Assembly (NCBI GenBank): GCA_003427395.1 | Contig: BFEA01000074.1 | Location: 1,017,326 to 1,046,029 of the forward strand | DNA: 28,704 nt | Source: Chara braunii | Lineage: Eukaryota; Streptophyta; Charophyceae; Charales; Characeae | Direction: 5' to 3' | In this document: positions 19,029 through 27,856 of the stretch, one piece after another | How positions within the stretch are numbered: position 1 is the stretch's first letter | Layout of the letters: each line of letters starts with the position of its first letter | Position numbers and translations under genes: made by a program | The notes under the pieces: model-generated | What the model saw: the letters and a program-made list of their open reading frames with translations, nothing else | What the model was told of the DNA's origin: nothing | Database searches by the model: none

Positions 19029-19910
19029 AGAACAGGCAAGAGGATAAAGAAAGACGAGAGGTTATAATAAAACGATTTGCTTGCCTTGTGGGGCGTTGAA
19101 AGAGAGGAGAGGACGGAAGTTGAGAAGATTTTCAGACTTTCAGCAATTGCACTGACGCCGGAAAGTGCTGCTTACTCTTAAGCTTCAAGCTATTGTGATA
19201 GAGTGATAGAATGCGTCTTGTCTTGTTCATGGGTCTTAGCTGTGCCATCCCTGTTGCTTTTTTGGTAGTCTCTGACGGACAAGTGACAATCCGATCAGTG
19301 ACAATCCTTTGGGGATCGGCGGCCATTTGGAAATCTGTCAGGCTTATATACTTGAAAATAGGCAACCTGTGAACCTGTGCCTTACGTGTGATTTGAGAGA
19401 TCACGATCGATGTCCTGGGCTGGTAAGGGCGGAAGAGAGAGAGAGAGAGAGAGAGACGTTCCCTTTGTCTGTGGATGATAATAGACCTGTGTGGGGTTGG
19501 TTGTTGTGGAATTCTATCGTAGTCCATTTTTTGGAAATATGAACCTGGTCCTTCCCCTGGACCAGGTCTACGACTTATGCCCTTTGATTACTTCTTGCCC
19601 TGTGCAGGTGGGCTCGCTGTCCCTGCACTGATCGCTGCATATCTCACTTCTGCTGTGTGCTGATTGAAAAATAGTTTGCATTCTCTCTGGTGTGTCCATT
19701 CCCTGGTGGCACCTTCCAAGTTAAAGGCCTGGTCCCCCCGGAAGCAGCAGATGGCTTGGCGGCTGGAAAGCGTTATTTGAGCTGCCAGGGACGGGCAAGA
19801 AAAAACGGACCCCACTGGAACTCCATAATTCTTGGCACCTTCCTACCTGAAAGTTCTTTGATCAGGACGACTTGCCGTCTCCATCCAACCTCTGTCTCTT
19901 TTCCCCTCGA
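19029..19910. other. Unassigned; GA microsatellite and a 9-bp hairpin
   Basis: No gene recognised. An AG run lies at about 19434-19455. ACCTGGTCC (19545-19553) and GGACCAGGT (19561-19569) form a short hairpin. Open frames are short and show no protein family. Confidence 0.5.
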
Positions 19911-20389
19911 GCTGACGAAAAGGAGAGAATAGCGCCCCACAGCCTACCCCCCCGGGAGATAAGAGGGCGAAGGCGTTTGTTGTGGAGGAAGTAGTGTGTG
20001 GCTGACTAAAAGGAGAGAATAGCCCCCCACAGCCTACCCCCTCTAGAAGCACAGATGCACCTTGCGAAGTGTGGATGCGCAGCCGGGAGAGAAGAGGGCG
20101 AAGGCGTTTGTCGTGGAGGAAGCAGTGTGTGGCTGACTAAAAGGAGAGAATAGCCCCCCACAGCCTAACCCCTCTCGAAGCACAGATACACCATGCGAAG
20201 CGTGGAGGTGCAGCCGGGAGAGAAGAGGGCGAAGGCATTTGATGTGGAGGAAGCAGTGGCTGACTAAAAGGAGAGAATAACCCCCCCCCAGCCTACCCCC
20301 TCTAGAAGCACAGATACACCATGTGAAGCGTGGATGTGCAGCGGGGAGAGAAGACGGCGAAGGCGTTTGTTGTGGAGGAAGCAGTGCGC
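19911..20389. repeat. 127-131-bp tandem array, about 3.7 copies
   Basis: GCTGAC(T/G)AAAAGGAGAGAAT starts at 19911, 20001, 20132 and 20259. Full units continue with CCCCCCACAGCCTA, AGAAGCACAGATAC-type sequence and GCAGCCGGGAGAGAAGAGGG and end in GGAAGCAGTG. The first unit lacks about 40 bp. A single diverged copy of the unit start is found at about 22437-22488. Confidence 0.94.
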
Positions 20390-20464
20390 ATTATAGATAC
20401 CAGACGATGGTATACACAATAAGCAGTGCGCATTATAGATACCAGACGATGGTATCCACAATCC
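20381..20464. repeat. 42-bp tandem duplication
   Basis: GCAGTGCGCATTATAGATAC begins at 20381 and 20423. Each copy contains a small hairpin ATACCA-GACGA-TGGTAT. It abuts the end of the larger array. Confidence 0.93.
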
Positions 20465-20952
20465 AACCGTCGGAACGTGCCGGTGGAGCTTAAGCTGAAG
20501 AAGTCCTAGGATCAGCCTGTCTTTCTTTACGTCCACCCTCGATCAATCGCACCAACCAGCCACATTTTCACTTGTCACACGCTTGGTGACCATGTAACAT
20601 GATTAACCCTGACGACGACCATGTGAGGATAACCCACTCATCCCCCTGTCGACAACGGTACAACACCCGTCCCTTCCAACCGACTACGGTAGTACAAAAA
20701 AAAAAAGGGAAAAAGAGAGAAGGGTAACACTCTGCATGGTAGATGAGATGAGAAGCAATCACAAAGTTCTCAAGTTCAACAGGAAACTCGAAAGGAGGAA
20801 CTTGAAGAATGGACGAACTTAACATGCAATTGAAACAGTAGCCTGCATCATCCGTAGCTATCAGCGTCTGGATGACGGTAGAGAGTCACTTCCTGATTCG
20901 GTTATGCAGTGATCACCGGGTGGTGGTGGTCCCCATGCTGCGACAACTCTCT

Positions 20953-20955
<3 letters not shown>
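20465..20955. other. Unassigned stretch
   Basis: No gene, RNA or repeat recognised apart from a poly(A) run at about 20695-20706. Confidence 0.4.

Positions 20956-21009
<54 letters not shown>
20956..21009. repeat. (TG)n microsatellite, about 27 units
   Basis: An uninterrupted TG run follows a short CT run. It creates artificial Cys-Val open frames. Confidence 0.99.
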
Positions 21010-21011
<2 letters not shown>

Positions 21012-21145
21012 ATGTATGGGAGGCACAGCGTTGAGCTTATTTATGCTTTCGGGGCCGACGAGTTGGCCCAACAACGACAATATCTGCAGAACAGAGAATA
21101 TCGCAGTGTATCTTTCTGTGTTCTCACTGGGCATTCAAAATATAG

Positions 21146-21290
21146 GCTGGTGTATCTTTCCATGTTCTAGCTGAAGACTCGGTTCTCTCATTTTGTGCAT
21201 CTGCTTAGTGATAGAGAGATGGCGGTCTATCTTTCCGTGCAGCAAGAACGACTCTTCGGCTTGAACATGGAAAGATACGCCTCCTGGCAA
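21146..21290. mobile_element. MITE-like inverted repeat, related to 14342-14435
   Basis: GTATCTTTCCATGTTC then AGCTGAAGA near 21153 is inverted as TCTTCGGCTT then GAACATGGAAAGATAC near 21250-21276. The interior TTCTCTCATTTTG and CTATCTTTCC match the 14.34-kb segment. It has no coding capacity. The exact ends and target duplication are not clear. Confidence 0.6.
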
Positions 21291-21389
21291 ACAAAAGAAA
21301 TAGACACTGCCTGAGGTGGCTCGGAGGAATGTTCTGTCTGACCAACCCGGACTGGTGCTCGTAAGGAAAGTGTACATGGCGATCGTGCT

Positions 21390-21540
21390 TGCTGACAGAA
21401 GTGCCTGCTGACAGAAGTGCCCACTGTACGACAAAGGTCGTTCAATAGTGCTTCAACTAGGGCTGGCAGGGGTTGTCCTGGCCTGGCGCATTCGATAGTG
21501 CTTCCACTAGGGCTGGGAGGGGTTGTCCTGGCCTGATGCT
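21390..21540. repeat. Short tandem duplications (16 bp and 50 bp)
   Basis: GCTGACAGAAGTGCC occurs twice from about 21390. TTCAATAGTGCTTC and TTCGATAGTGCTTC start 50-bp copies at 21441 and 21491 sharing TTGTCCTGGCCTG. Confidence 0.9.
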
Positions 21541-22400
21541 GGTGCCTGCAACTGTTGTCTGTATATCCGAGGTAGGGCAATAGTGCCCCCTAGACGGAGA
21601 AGCAAGTTGAAGTAGGAAGGGGTGGGTCCTGTGAGGACACACAGCAGGAAAGAGAAAAGAAAGAAAAAGAAAGATAACAACAAAAAATAAAGAAGGAAAA
21701 CAAACAGCATGACTCGGCAACTCCGCTCGTCCTCTCCCAGAACATGGGAAGTTGCCACGGGAGAAAAGAGAGCATCCCTCTAAAAATCATCCCTCTTTCG
21801 TGGGGTCCACGATTCAACTGCTCCTCGTTTTCGAAATGTGAAAGGGGTACTCGTTTTCCAAATGGGAAAAAGCCTGGACGCCACCCCAGACTGTGCACTG
21901 CCGACCTCCACTGGTCGTGGCCCTCCCAAGCTGGCCAACCGCTGAAGGGACCTGTAGGTCTCACGACCACACCCTTCCGACGTACTTCTCGACGCCCTCC
22001 TCTAATGCTGCAAACCGAAAGCCACGCACCCTTAGGGCGTACTTCTCAACGCCCTCTAATGCTGCAAACCGAAAGCCATGCTACACAACAAAAAGCGACT
22101 GGAGTAGGCACATTCGCCTGGCTGCAAACTTTGGAAAGGGCATGGGCAGTGAAGAAGAGGCAGTGGGCTCCTCGGTTTTCAAAGGACTGCCGTGATAATC
22201 CTCGCTTTTCAACGGATTGCAGCTGTCAGTGAGCTCTCCAAAATGTTTTCCAAAGGCTTGCTGCCAAGCACAATCCTTGTCTCATCATTTTTTCTGCGGC
22301 TTCTACGATTTGACTTGGTTGAATAACAGTTTAATCTTCTAAAAAACCATTAATATGGAGTAGGAACATCCTATGAAGACAAAGACATTATAGGAGCATC
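21541..22400. repeat. Unassigned stretch with a 57-bp tandem duplication
   Basis: GTACTTCTC(G/A)ACGCCCTC then TCTAATGCTGCAAACCGAAA occurs at 21982 and 22039. The surrounding open frame (21744-22232) changes character across the duplication and shows no known domain, so I do not call it a gene. Confidence 0.55.
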
Positions 22401-22436
22401 TAAAAAATCAAATAAAGACTCGCTCGAACTGGCTGC

Positions 22437-22488
22437 CAGTGAAAGGAGAGAGTAGCTCCCACCCCCCCTACCGTCTCCAGGAGCACTT
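22437..22488. repeat. Dispersed copy of the 19911-20389 array unit
   Basis: GTGAAAGGAGAGAGTAGCTC, CCTACCGTCTCCAGGAGCAC matches the array's CTAAAAGGAGAGAATAGCCC, CCTACCCCCTCTAGAAGCAC. This shows that the repeat is an interspersed family and not only a local array. Confidence 0.65.
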
Positions 22489-22624
22489 TGGAAAGGCCAT
22501 GAGTGACGGAAAAGGGGCAGCGTACTAAATGGTGATTAACGAAAAGCACCGACGAGCATACGTCAGTCGATACGCCCATGGCTGCAATCTGTCTAAATAC
22601 GCCCATGATTAACGAAAAGCTACC

Positions 22625-22835
22625 CATGTTCGAATCCAGATGATGGAAGTAGAGGAATGAAACTAGAACTAGTGGTAGGTAGGTGGTGAACAGTGAGATT
22701 GAGAGAAGAATACAGCTGAATTACAAATAAATAAATAAGTATTAAATAACTGAGACTTCTGAATTACCTGGGGCTGGTGAGCTTAATGACAACATCTAAA
22801 GGTCGTAGCGGCGTAGCCCTTAAACAAAAAAAAGA
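22625..22835 (+). mobile_element. SINE family B, copy 2, probably 5'-truncated
   Basis: GTTCGAATCCAGATGATGGA (a good polymerase III B box at its start) is followed by AATGAAACTAGAACTAG and then TGAATTACCTGGGGCTGGTG, AGCTTAATGACAACATCTAA and AGGTCGTAGCGGC. This matches the minus-strand copy at 13461-13637. The tail is A-rich (CTTAAACAAAAAAAAG). No A box is visible upstream, so the head is missing. About 80 bp in the middle differ from the other copy. Confidence 0.7.
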
Positions 22836-22859
22836 AAGGACAGGTGATAGCAGACGCAG

Positions 22860-23209
22860 TGCGTTAATGGCGGTGGTGCATTAGTGGCGGTGCTGGAGGG
22901 CTGCGGCGCATGTCAGGCCTTGCCTTGTGTAGTGTGTTGGTTGATGGAGAAGCCCAGGCTTTGTGTTCGGGATTCCAGAGACTGCCAGCGCCTCGGGATA
23001 CAAGACCGAGAGATGTTCCTGACCTGGGTTTGGGGAAAGGGGAGTTGACAGGAGGTGGGCGAGTACTATGTTCCTCCGGATGTTTCGTGTCGTCATCAGT
23101 TGCGCACTGCCGCACTGCCTCGGGCCGTGCCTTCGAGAGTCCCTGCGTCTTGGGTGACATTCTGCTCCGCCTTTGGGTGAAGGTATATGCATAGATCCCC
23201 TGTTTGTTT

Positions 23210-23242
<33 letters not shown>
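22860..23242. other. Unassigned sequence ending in a 32-base T run
   Basis: The T run (23211-23242) could be the A-tail of a minus-strand retroposon covering the segment to its left, but no target-site duplication was found. Minus-strand frames are Pro/Arg/Ser-rich with no motif. Confidence 0.35.
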
Positions 23243-23247
<5 letters not shown>

Positions 23248-23287
23248 GAAGCCTCTGTTTGTGGGGTGTTTTTGGATTGGTAGAATG

Positions 23288-23446
23288 TTTAAACCACCAG
23301 TACTTGGGCCAGCTATTGGCCGCGGAAAAAAAGACAGTAGAATCGTTTCTAGTCGGACAAGTTTGGGCGCTTCCGTAGTAGCCCGTACGTTTCCTAAAAT
23401 CGTGGCGCGTTAACGGGCACGACTCTAGGAAGTATTGGTGGTTTAA
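23288..23446 (+). mobile_element. TA-flanked MITE (family C), copy 1
   Basis: AACCACCAGTACTT at the left end and AAGTATTGGTGGTT at the right end are inverted repeats, each bordered by TA. The right half (about 23391-23433) also folds, TCCTAAAATCGTG pairing with CACGACTCTAGGA around GTTAACG. There is no coding capacity. TA borders are typical of Tc1/mariner (Stowaway-type) MITEs. Confidence 0.88.
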
Positions 23447-23466
23447 TTTCTTTCGTTTGAAATTCT

Positions 23467-23538
23467 ATGGAGCCATGGCTTCTGCGGAAATCTTACCCAC
23501 AGAATTCAAACAGCGCGCGTTGGCAGCTTGGAAGTCAT
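23467..23538 (+). pseudogene. Possible start of an old coding sequence, interrupted by a MITE
   Basis: An ATG at 23475 in a good context (AGCCATGGCTTCT) opens a protein-like frame MASAEILPTEFKQRALAAWK that is cut at 23539 by a foldback MITE. Possible later pieces of the same gene lie at 23884-24113 and 24271-24475. The link between them is inference from their protein-like composition and strand. Confidence 0.3.
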
Positions 23539-23712
23539 TAAGGGCGTCGCCCCACGGGACACAAAACGAGAAACGAAATGAGTGCATCTTCCTGCAGAAA
23601 ATGGCCAGATTCGTCGGTTAGCTATAAATAGTAACGAGTGTATTTTGCCATCTTTCGTGGGCAGATGCATTCGTTTCGTTTTCGTTTCATGTGCCGTGGG
23701 GCGACACCCTAA
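23539..23712. mobile_element. Foldback hAT-like MITE with about 70-bp inverted repeats
   Basis: AAGGGCGTCGCCCCACGG, then ACGAGAAACGAAATGAGTGC, then AAAATGGC from the left is mirrored by GCCATCTTTCGTGGGCAG, ATGCATTCGTTTCG, CCGTGGGGCGACACCCTAA on the right. The centre (GATTCGTCGGTTAGCTATAAATAG) is short. The AGGGC.TCGCC.CAC termini resemble those of the MITE at 13194-13319, so the two may be relatives. Confidence 0.88.
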
Positions 23713-23752
23713 CCCACTTACTAACGAAGGTAAGCAGAGAATCCGTAATCTT

Positions 23753-23880
23753 TTCTGGTCAACCCAGATTTCGTTAGGGTTCTGGTCAACCCAAATTTCG
23801 TTGGGGTTCTGGTCAACCCAGATTTCGTTATCTGGGTTCGGGTCAACCCAGATTTCGTTGGGGTTCTGGTCAACCCAGAG
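23753..23880. repeat. 27-bp minisatellite, five units
   Basis: TTCTGGTCAACCCAGATTTC starts at 23753, 23780, 23807, 23837 (TTCGGG variant) and 23864, with 27-bp spacing and one 30-bp spacing. Confidence 0.95.
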
Positions 23881-23883
23881 GTC

Positions 23884-24116
23884 TACAACACCCAGGCAGT
23901 ATGGTTGTTGAATGAACATGCAGTGTCAATATTCTTTGGTGATGAGGGCTCTTCTCTTTCCGGTGATGTCGAAAGCAGACTTGTTCTTCATTTACGTAGT
24001 AAATGGGTGGGCTGCCTCGAGTGTGACGAGAGCTGCCCCCAAAGAGAGGCCTATTTGAAGGGGAAAACCTCGTTTCCTATGTCGCCTTGTCAAAATCACT
24101 TACTGACTGGATGTTA
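23884..24116 (+). pseudogene. Unidentified coding-like fragment, left of MITE copy 2
   Basis: The frame reads AVWLLNEHAVSIFFGDEGSS then SLSGDVESRLVLHLRSKWVG and a Cys-containing segment (CLECDESCPQREAYLKGK). The alternation of hydrophobic and charged residues is protein-like. It ends exactly where MITE copy 2 begins. The family is not recognised. Confidence 0.4.
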
Positions 24117-24270
24117 AACCACCAGTACTTAGCGCAGCTATCACCCGCTGGAAAGAAGAGAGTAGAAACGCTTCTAGTCGGATGAATTTGGGCGCTCGTG
24201 TAGTGGCCCGTACGTTTCCTAAAATTGTGGTTTGTTAACGGGCACAACTTTACGAAGTACTGGTGGTTTA
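24114..24270 (+). mobile_element. TA-flanked MITE (family C), copy 2
   Basis: The termini AACCACCAGTACTT and AAGTACTGGTGGTT are exact inverted repeats bordered by TA. The body aligns with copy 1 throughout (GTAGAAACG, CTAGTCGGAT, CCGTACGTTTCCTAAAAT, GTTAACGGGCAC). Same orientation as copies 1 and 3. Confidence 0.9.
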
Positions 24271-24475
24271 CATGACGGGGAGGATAATGATACGTTTTAT
24301 AACATGACCTTCCGTCCTTGGATGACGGAAAAGCAGCTGAAAGATTGGCGTGAGGCCATGAAACATAAGTTCTTTTGGATTCGATGCATGGAAGTCCCAG
24401 TGTCTGCTGCACGGGTTTGATGAAAAAAACGCAGCTGAGGATGCATTTGGCAAAAGGTAATCAAGGATTACCCTG
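24271..24475 (+). pseudogene. Unidentified coding-like fragment, right of MITE copy 2
   Basis: The frame reads EDNDTFYNMTFRPWMTEKQL then KDWREAMKHKFFWIRCMEVP to a TGA at 24418-24420. A shift of frame there continues protein-like (LLHGFDEKNAAEDAFGKR) up to AAAAGGTAATC, which looks like a 5' splice donor. This may be an exon of a dead or transposon-borne gene. Family not recognised. Confidence 0.4.
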
Positions 24476-24548
24476 CGTACAAATTACAACTCGACCCCGA
24501 TCTGTGCAATGTCCGATTTAATCTAGGCCCCTAGCCCCGGCTGCAAAG

Positions 24549-24699
24549 TTAAACCACCAGCTATCGGCTGCGGGAAAAAAAAAAAATAGAGCAGAAACGT
24601 TTCTGGCCGGATGAATTTGGCCGCTCCTGTAGTGGCCTGTACGTTTCCTAAAATCGTGGCTTGTTAACGGGCACGACTTTAGGAAGTACTGGTGCTCTA
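24549..24699 (+). mobile_element. TA-flanked MITE (family C), copy 3, degenerate right end
   Basis: The left end AACCACCAG has lost the TACTT stretch, and the right end has changed to AAGTACTGGTGCTC, still followed by TA. The body (AGCAGAAACGTTTCTGGCCG, GTACGTTTCCTAAAATCGTG, GTTAACGGGCACGACTTTAG) matches copies 1 and 2. Confidence 0.88.
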
Positions 24700-24731
24700 A
24701 GAAAAAGGAACCGCTTAAATTGATCTGCAGG

Positions 24732-24787
24732 TTCAACTCTAATCTTTATCATATATTCATGAATATATGATAAAGATTAGAGTTGAA
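24732..24787. repeat. 56-bp perfect palindrome without spacer
   Basis: The 28 bases TTCAACTCTAATCTTT then ATCATATATTCA are followed immediately by their exact reverse complement. The centre is ATTCATGAAT at 24759/24760. It could extrude as a cruciform or form a 28-bp hairpin in RNA. Confidence 0.98.
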
Positions 24788-24879
24788 TTTAATATCAGAA
24801 TAAGTACCCAAGGGCATTAGAAATAATAGACGTGGTGTGTGCAGAAACCTCATATGGTGTACTGTTTGTTGTCGTCACT

Positions 24880-25345
24880 ATCACAAAGAAACAGACAAGA
24901 GCTGCCCAGTCAAAACAGAAATGTAAGTTTTTTCACCGAGGCAGCTCTGATAAGGGCGTCCCAAGAGATCAGATTGCTGAAGAGAGTGTCCGAAAGAACC
25001 GGGGGGGTGGAGGAAACTCTGGCAAGGAGCAGGGCGAGTCTTCCTCGGGGAAGAAAGACCAAGAGGAAGATCAGGGTTCATACAAAGAAGCCATTCTGAA
25101 GAACCAAGTGCGATGAAAACAAGAGAAAAAAGGTTGACGGGGAAAAGCGTAGGGATGAGCCACGAGGCCAGGATGGCCCGCCACCTCCTGTCCAGATTGA
25201 AGTGACTCCCTCTGCGAAGCTCACAGGGAAGGGATGGAAAGCGCAAGGGGAAACCTCGAAGAAAACTTCTTCCTCCCCTAAAGAGCCCTCCCGAACTGAC
25301 CAGTTGTTTTTTTGTCAAAATGAAAAGTGGGAAGAGTAGAAGAGC
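24880..25345 (+). other. Purine-rich, Lys/Arg/Glu-rich stretch; possible retroelement ORF remnant
   Basis: Several overlapping plus-strand frames are open and strongly basic or acidic (for example REKRLTGKSVGMSHEARMAR), as in LINE first ORFs, and a reverse-transcriptase fragment follows at 25.5 kb. Composition alone could explain the open frames, including a 160-codon minus-strand frame. Confidence 0.25.
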
Positions 25346-25483
25346 TGCGGCAGATCTAGACAAAAAATGATAAGGGCCAAAATAATCAATACTATGGCTG
25401 CTGAGTAGAATAGGGCTGAGAGCGCGGAAACATCAGCCGGCAGCCTTTCCTCTGGAGAGGTGACAGTGAGAGCCTGGCACGCG

Positions 25484-25665
25484 CACATCATCAGCAGGGT
25501 AGCGCGGGACTCCGTGCCTAGGAACTTTGTGTCAAGGGGGTCATCTCTTTGCTTTATAAAAAAAAAAAAAGGCGACAAAAGGGAGGTTCGTAATTACAGA
25601 CCTATATCAGTCATCAAAGTCCCACACATCATCAGCAGGGCAGCGGGTGATTCCGTGCCTAAGAA
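25484..25665 (+). pseudogene. LINE reverse-transcriptase N-terminal fragment between in-frame direct repeats
   Basis: KKKKGDKREVRNYRPISVI (about 25559-25615) matches the classic K(K)GD....NYRPISLL block at the start of non-LTR reverse transcriptases. On each side lies a 41-bp direct repeat (25484-25524 and 25625-25665) encoding HIISR.A.DSVP, exactly 141 bp apart and therefore in frame. The frame continues to 25918, but beyond the repeat I do not recognise reverse-transcriptase motifs. It is a fragment, not a working gene. Confidence 0.65.
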
Positions 25666-25784
25666 ATGGGTCTATGAACCAGCCACGCCGCTAAATAACC
25701 TCCCCTTCGATACCGTTGAGTGGGAGTGGCAGGGGGCCAAAAGCATGTCCATATGGGAATACACAAGTGAAAGGGGGGGAACCG

Positions 25785-25952
25785 AGCAGCACGCCCTCCT
25801 TCCCACCTCACACAAGTTATTTCAGGTAGGTGGGAAAGGTACTTTCCCCATAGATGTCTCCGATCCGAAGGACGTGATATGGACCTCTATGCCAAACCAA
25901 TGCCAACAGGGAACCTGAAGCAGCACGCCCTCCTTCCCACCAATGCCAACAG
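25785..25952. repeat. Patchwork direct repeats
   Basis: AGCAGCACGCCCTCCTTCCC recurs at 25785 and 25919, and CCAATGCCAACAG at about 25898 and 25940. This suggests local duplication and rearrangement. Confidence 0.88.
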
Positions 25953-26175
25953 TGGGGTCTGCCTCCGGTGGCAGGTCCTGCACTGGGGTCTGCCTACGCC
26001 GGACTGGCTAGTCTCGCCCACGGACCTTGAGCGGAGGGGTATCCTATCTCCCCAATCTGCGCCTACCGTGGCAGAGCACCCTAGTCCGCTAGAGCCACGC
26101 TGGAACAATGCCTCCGCGCATTCCCGATCGTGTCCCGATCGTGTCACAGCTATGTCACTGGTGGGACTCAGCCTG

Positions 26176-26340
26176 TCAGTGTTATTTGTTTCTTTGATGT
26201 CTGGAAGTTCTTCAAAGGTATGAAAAGCTGGAGGACTTTGTACCATCCATTCAAGTGTAGTTGCATTTGGCTCAACTGCCCAAGGCGCTTGCAGAGCGCG
26301 CACTTCACTGGTTAAAGTGAGATAAACAACCACAAAAAAA
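26176..26340 (+). mobile_element. Retroposed insert with 27-bp target-site duplication and A-tail
   Basis: A 27-bp sequence beginning GCTATGTCACTGG and ending GACTCAGCCTG is identical at 26149-26175 and 26341-26367. The 165 bp between them end in CAACCACAAAAAAA directly before the second copy. This is the signature of target-primed reverse transcription. The insert has TGGCTCAACTGCC, weakly like an A box, but no clear B box. It could be a truncated SINE or a retrocopy of an unknown transcript. Confidence 0.72.
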
Positions 26341-26539
26341 GCTATGTCACTGGTGGGACTCAGCCTGGCACTTTCTGCCAGGGGCACAGTTTCCCTGGGA
26401 ACCAGCACTAATCAGTCTAATCCTGCTGGGCAAGAATATTCCCCTGACCGGCAAACGGGACGCCTTCACAACTAACCTTGTCTCTTACATACGTCTCACA
26501 GTTCTCCTGCTATCCTGGCGAATGAGATGCTCCTTTGAG

Positions 26540-26600
26540 AGGAGTGGCTCTGTGTTTTTTTTTTTTTTTTTTTTTTTAAGGTGGAGCGGCTCTGTTTTTG
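26540..26600. repeat. 23-base T run between GGAG(T/C)GGCTCTGT repeats
   Basis: GGAGTGGCTCTGT (about 26541) and GGAGCGGCTCTGT (26583) flank a T run at 26555-26577. This may be a residual retroposon tail with a target duplication, or replication slippage. Confidence 0.75.
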
Positions 26601-27395
26601 GATTCCTTCGGGCGAGGGAGGAATTCATCTCCAGAATCACCACACCGATGCAAAAGGCATGGAAGGAATGAAACAGCAACTCTGCGAGGCTAAAGACCAG
26701 ACCGAAAAACAATGATGTCTGGATTCCTCTGGACCTATTTCACAAAATTTGGCAAGATAAGAACCTCTCGCTCTTTGACTACGACAGACAGCACAATATC
26801 CACCGCTCTTTGACGGAAGTGCTGGACGGGACCTGAGCCTCGTGGGAACGCCTGCCCCTCACTCACTTCCAGCTCCCACACAGGGACCAGAATTTCATCC
26901 TTGACGAAGTAGCAGCGGTGCCAATTCAGTCTCATTCGATGTCCACCGCTCACACTGAAGTATGTCGGGGAAGCAGAAGCAACCAGACACCCAGGCAAGG
27001 TCCCCCGTCTGTGAAAGCACTCGTGATCGCCCATTTGCTGACCTCCCCTCCCCCCCCCTTCTCCTACCACCGGCCCATTCCTCCTACCCAGTCCCTGGCT
27101 CCACCAGCAACCCCTCAAAACCCCCTTCCCCTTCCCCCTGCCTCTCCCTCTCCTTCCCCTCCACCCCCCCCGCTCCCTTCAGGCAGTGGCAGGCTGGCAG
27201 CCGATGAGAATGAAGAACCGAGAAGACAGCAATCGTGTCCAGTCTACTCAAGGTGGAGCAGCAACACCCAGGAAGCTGTAAGCCCCAATCAGGGTTAGGG
27301 CTTATCGCCAGGATTATAGAGGCACCTTCAGTAGAAACATGCCTGGTCTGACCAGGCAGAGGGTTCAAAATCAAGACCAGTGAAGGACCGGTGAC
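26601..27395. other. Unassigned; C-rich low-complexity segment inside
   Basis: Between about 27040 and 27180 the plus strand is mostly C and T, giving Pro/Ser-rich frames. No conserved domain or RNA gene recognised. Confidence 0.4.
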
Positions 27396-27401
27396 ATAAG
27401 A

Positions 27402-27451
27402 ACCCCTATAAACCCCCTATAAACCCCTATAACCCCCTATAAACCCCTATG
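27402..27451. repeat. Short array of CCCCTATAAA units
   Basis: ACCCCTATAAAC, CCCCTATAAAC, CCCTATAAC, CCCCTATAAAC, CCCTATG: about five units of 10-11 bp. The unit resembles a plant telomere repeat (CCCTAAA) with TA inserted, but the array is only 50 bp and internal. Confidence 0.88.
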
Positions 27452-27856
27452 CAGGGTCAGGGTTTTACTGCAGGAAACGGAGAGAGCGCAGAAGTTCCAG
27501 CAACAAAAGAGCCGGAATCAACCCTACCCTACGCAGGGTCCATCATCCTCTGTTCTTTCGACTCCTTCATAACCATACTCCCTCCTGTTGGCTTCACTTG
27601 CATCCCTGTTCCGACTTCCTCACTCCTCATCTCTATTCCAGCTGACGGACCGCGCAGCCATGCTCACCAAATGTGTCAAATGGTTCGTGTATCTGCCGGT
27701 CGAAGGTACAAAGCTACACTCGCCATCTGCATTCCTGTGCTTTTCACATTTGAGTCGCTGATTCATGGCTCCCTTTAAAAGGCGCTACTCCCTAGCTTTA
27801 TTGTATCCCTTCGATTCCCCACCATAAAGGGTTTCAAGTTTCAGCTTTCAACTTTC

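Noticed and set aside
20961-21170. Open frame with a Cys-Val repeat
   Set aside because: Product of the TG microsatellite.
23187-23413. Open frame starting with poly-Phe
   Set aside because: Product of the 32-base T run running into MITE copy 1.
26918-27298. Pro/Ser-rich plus-strand frame of 126 codons
   Set aside because: Explained by C/T-rich low-complexity sequence; no domain, and a minus-strand frame is open over the same region.
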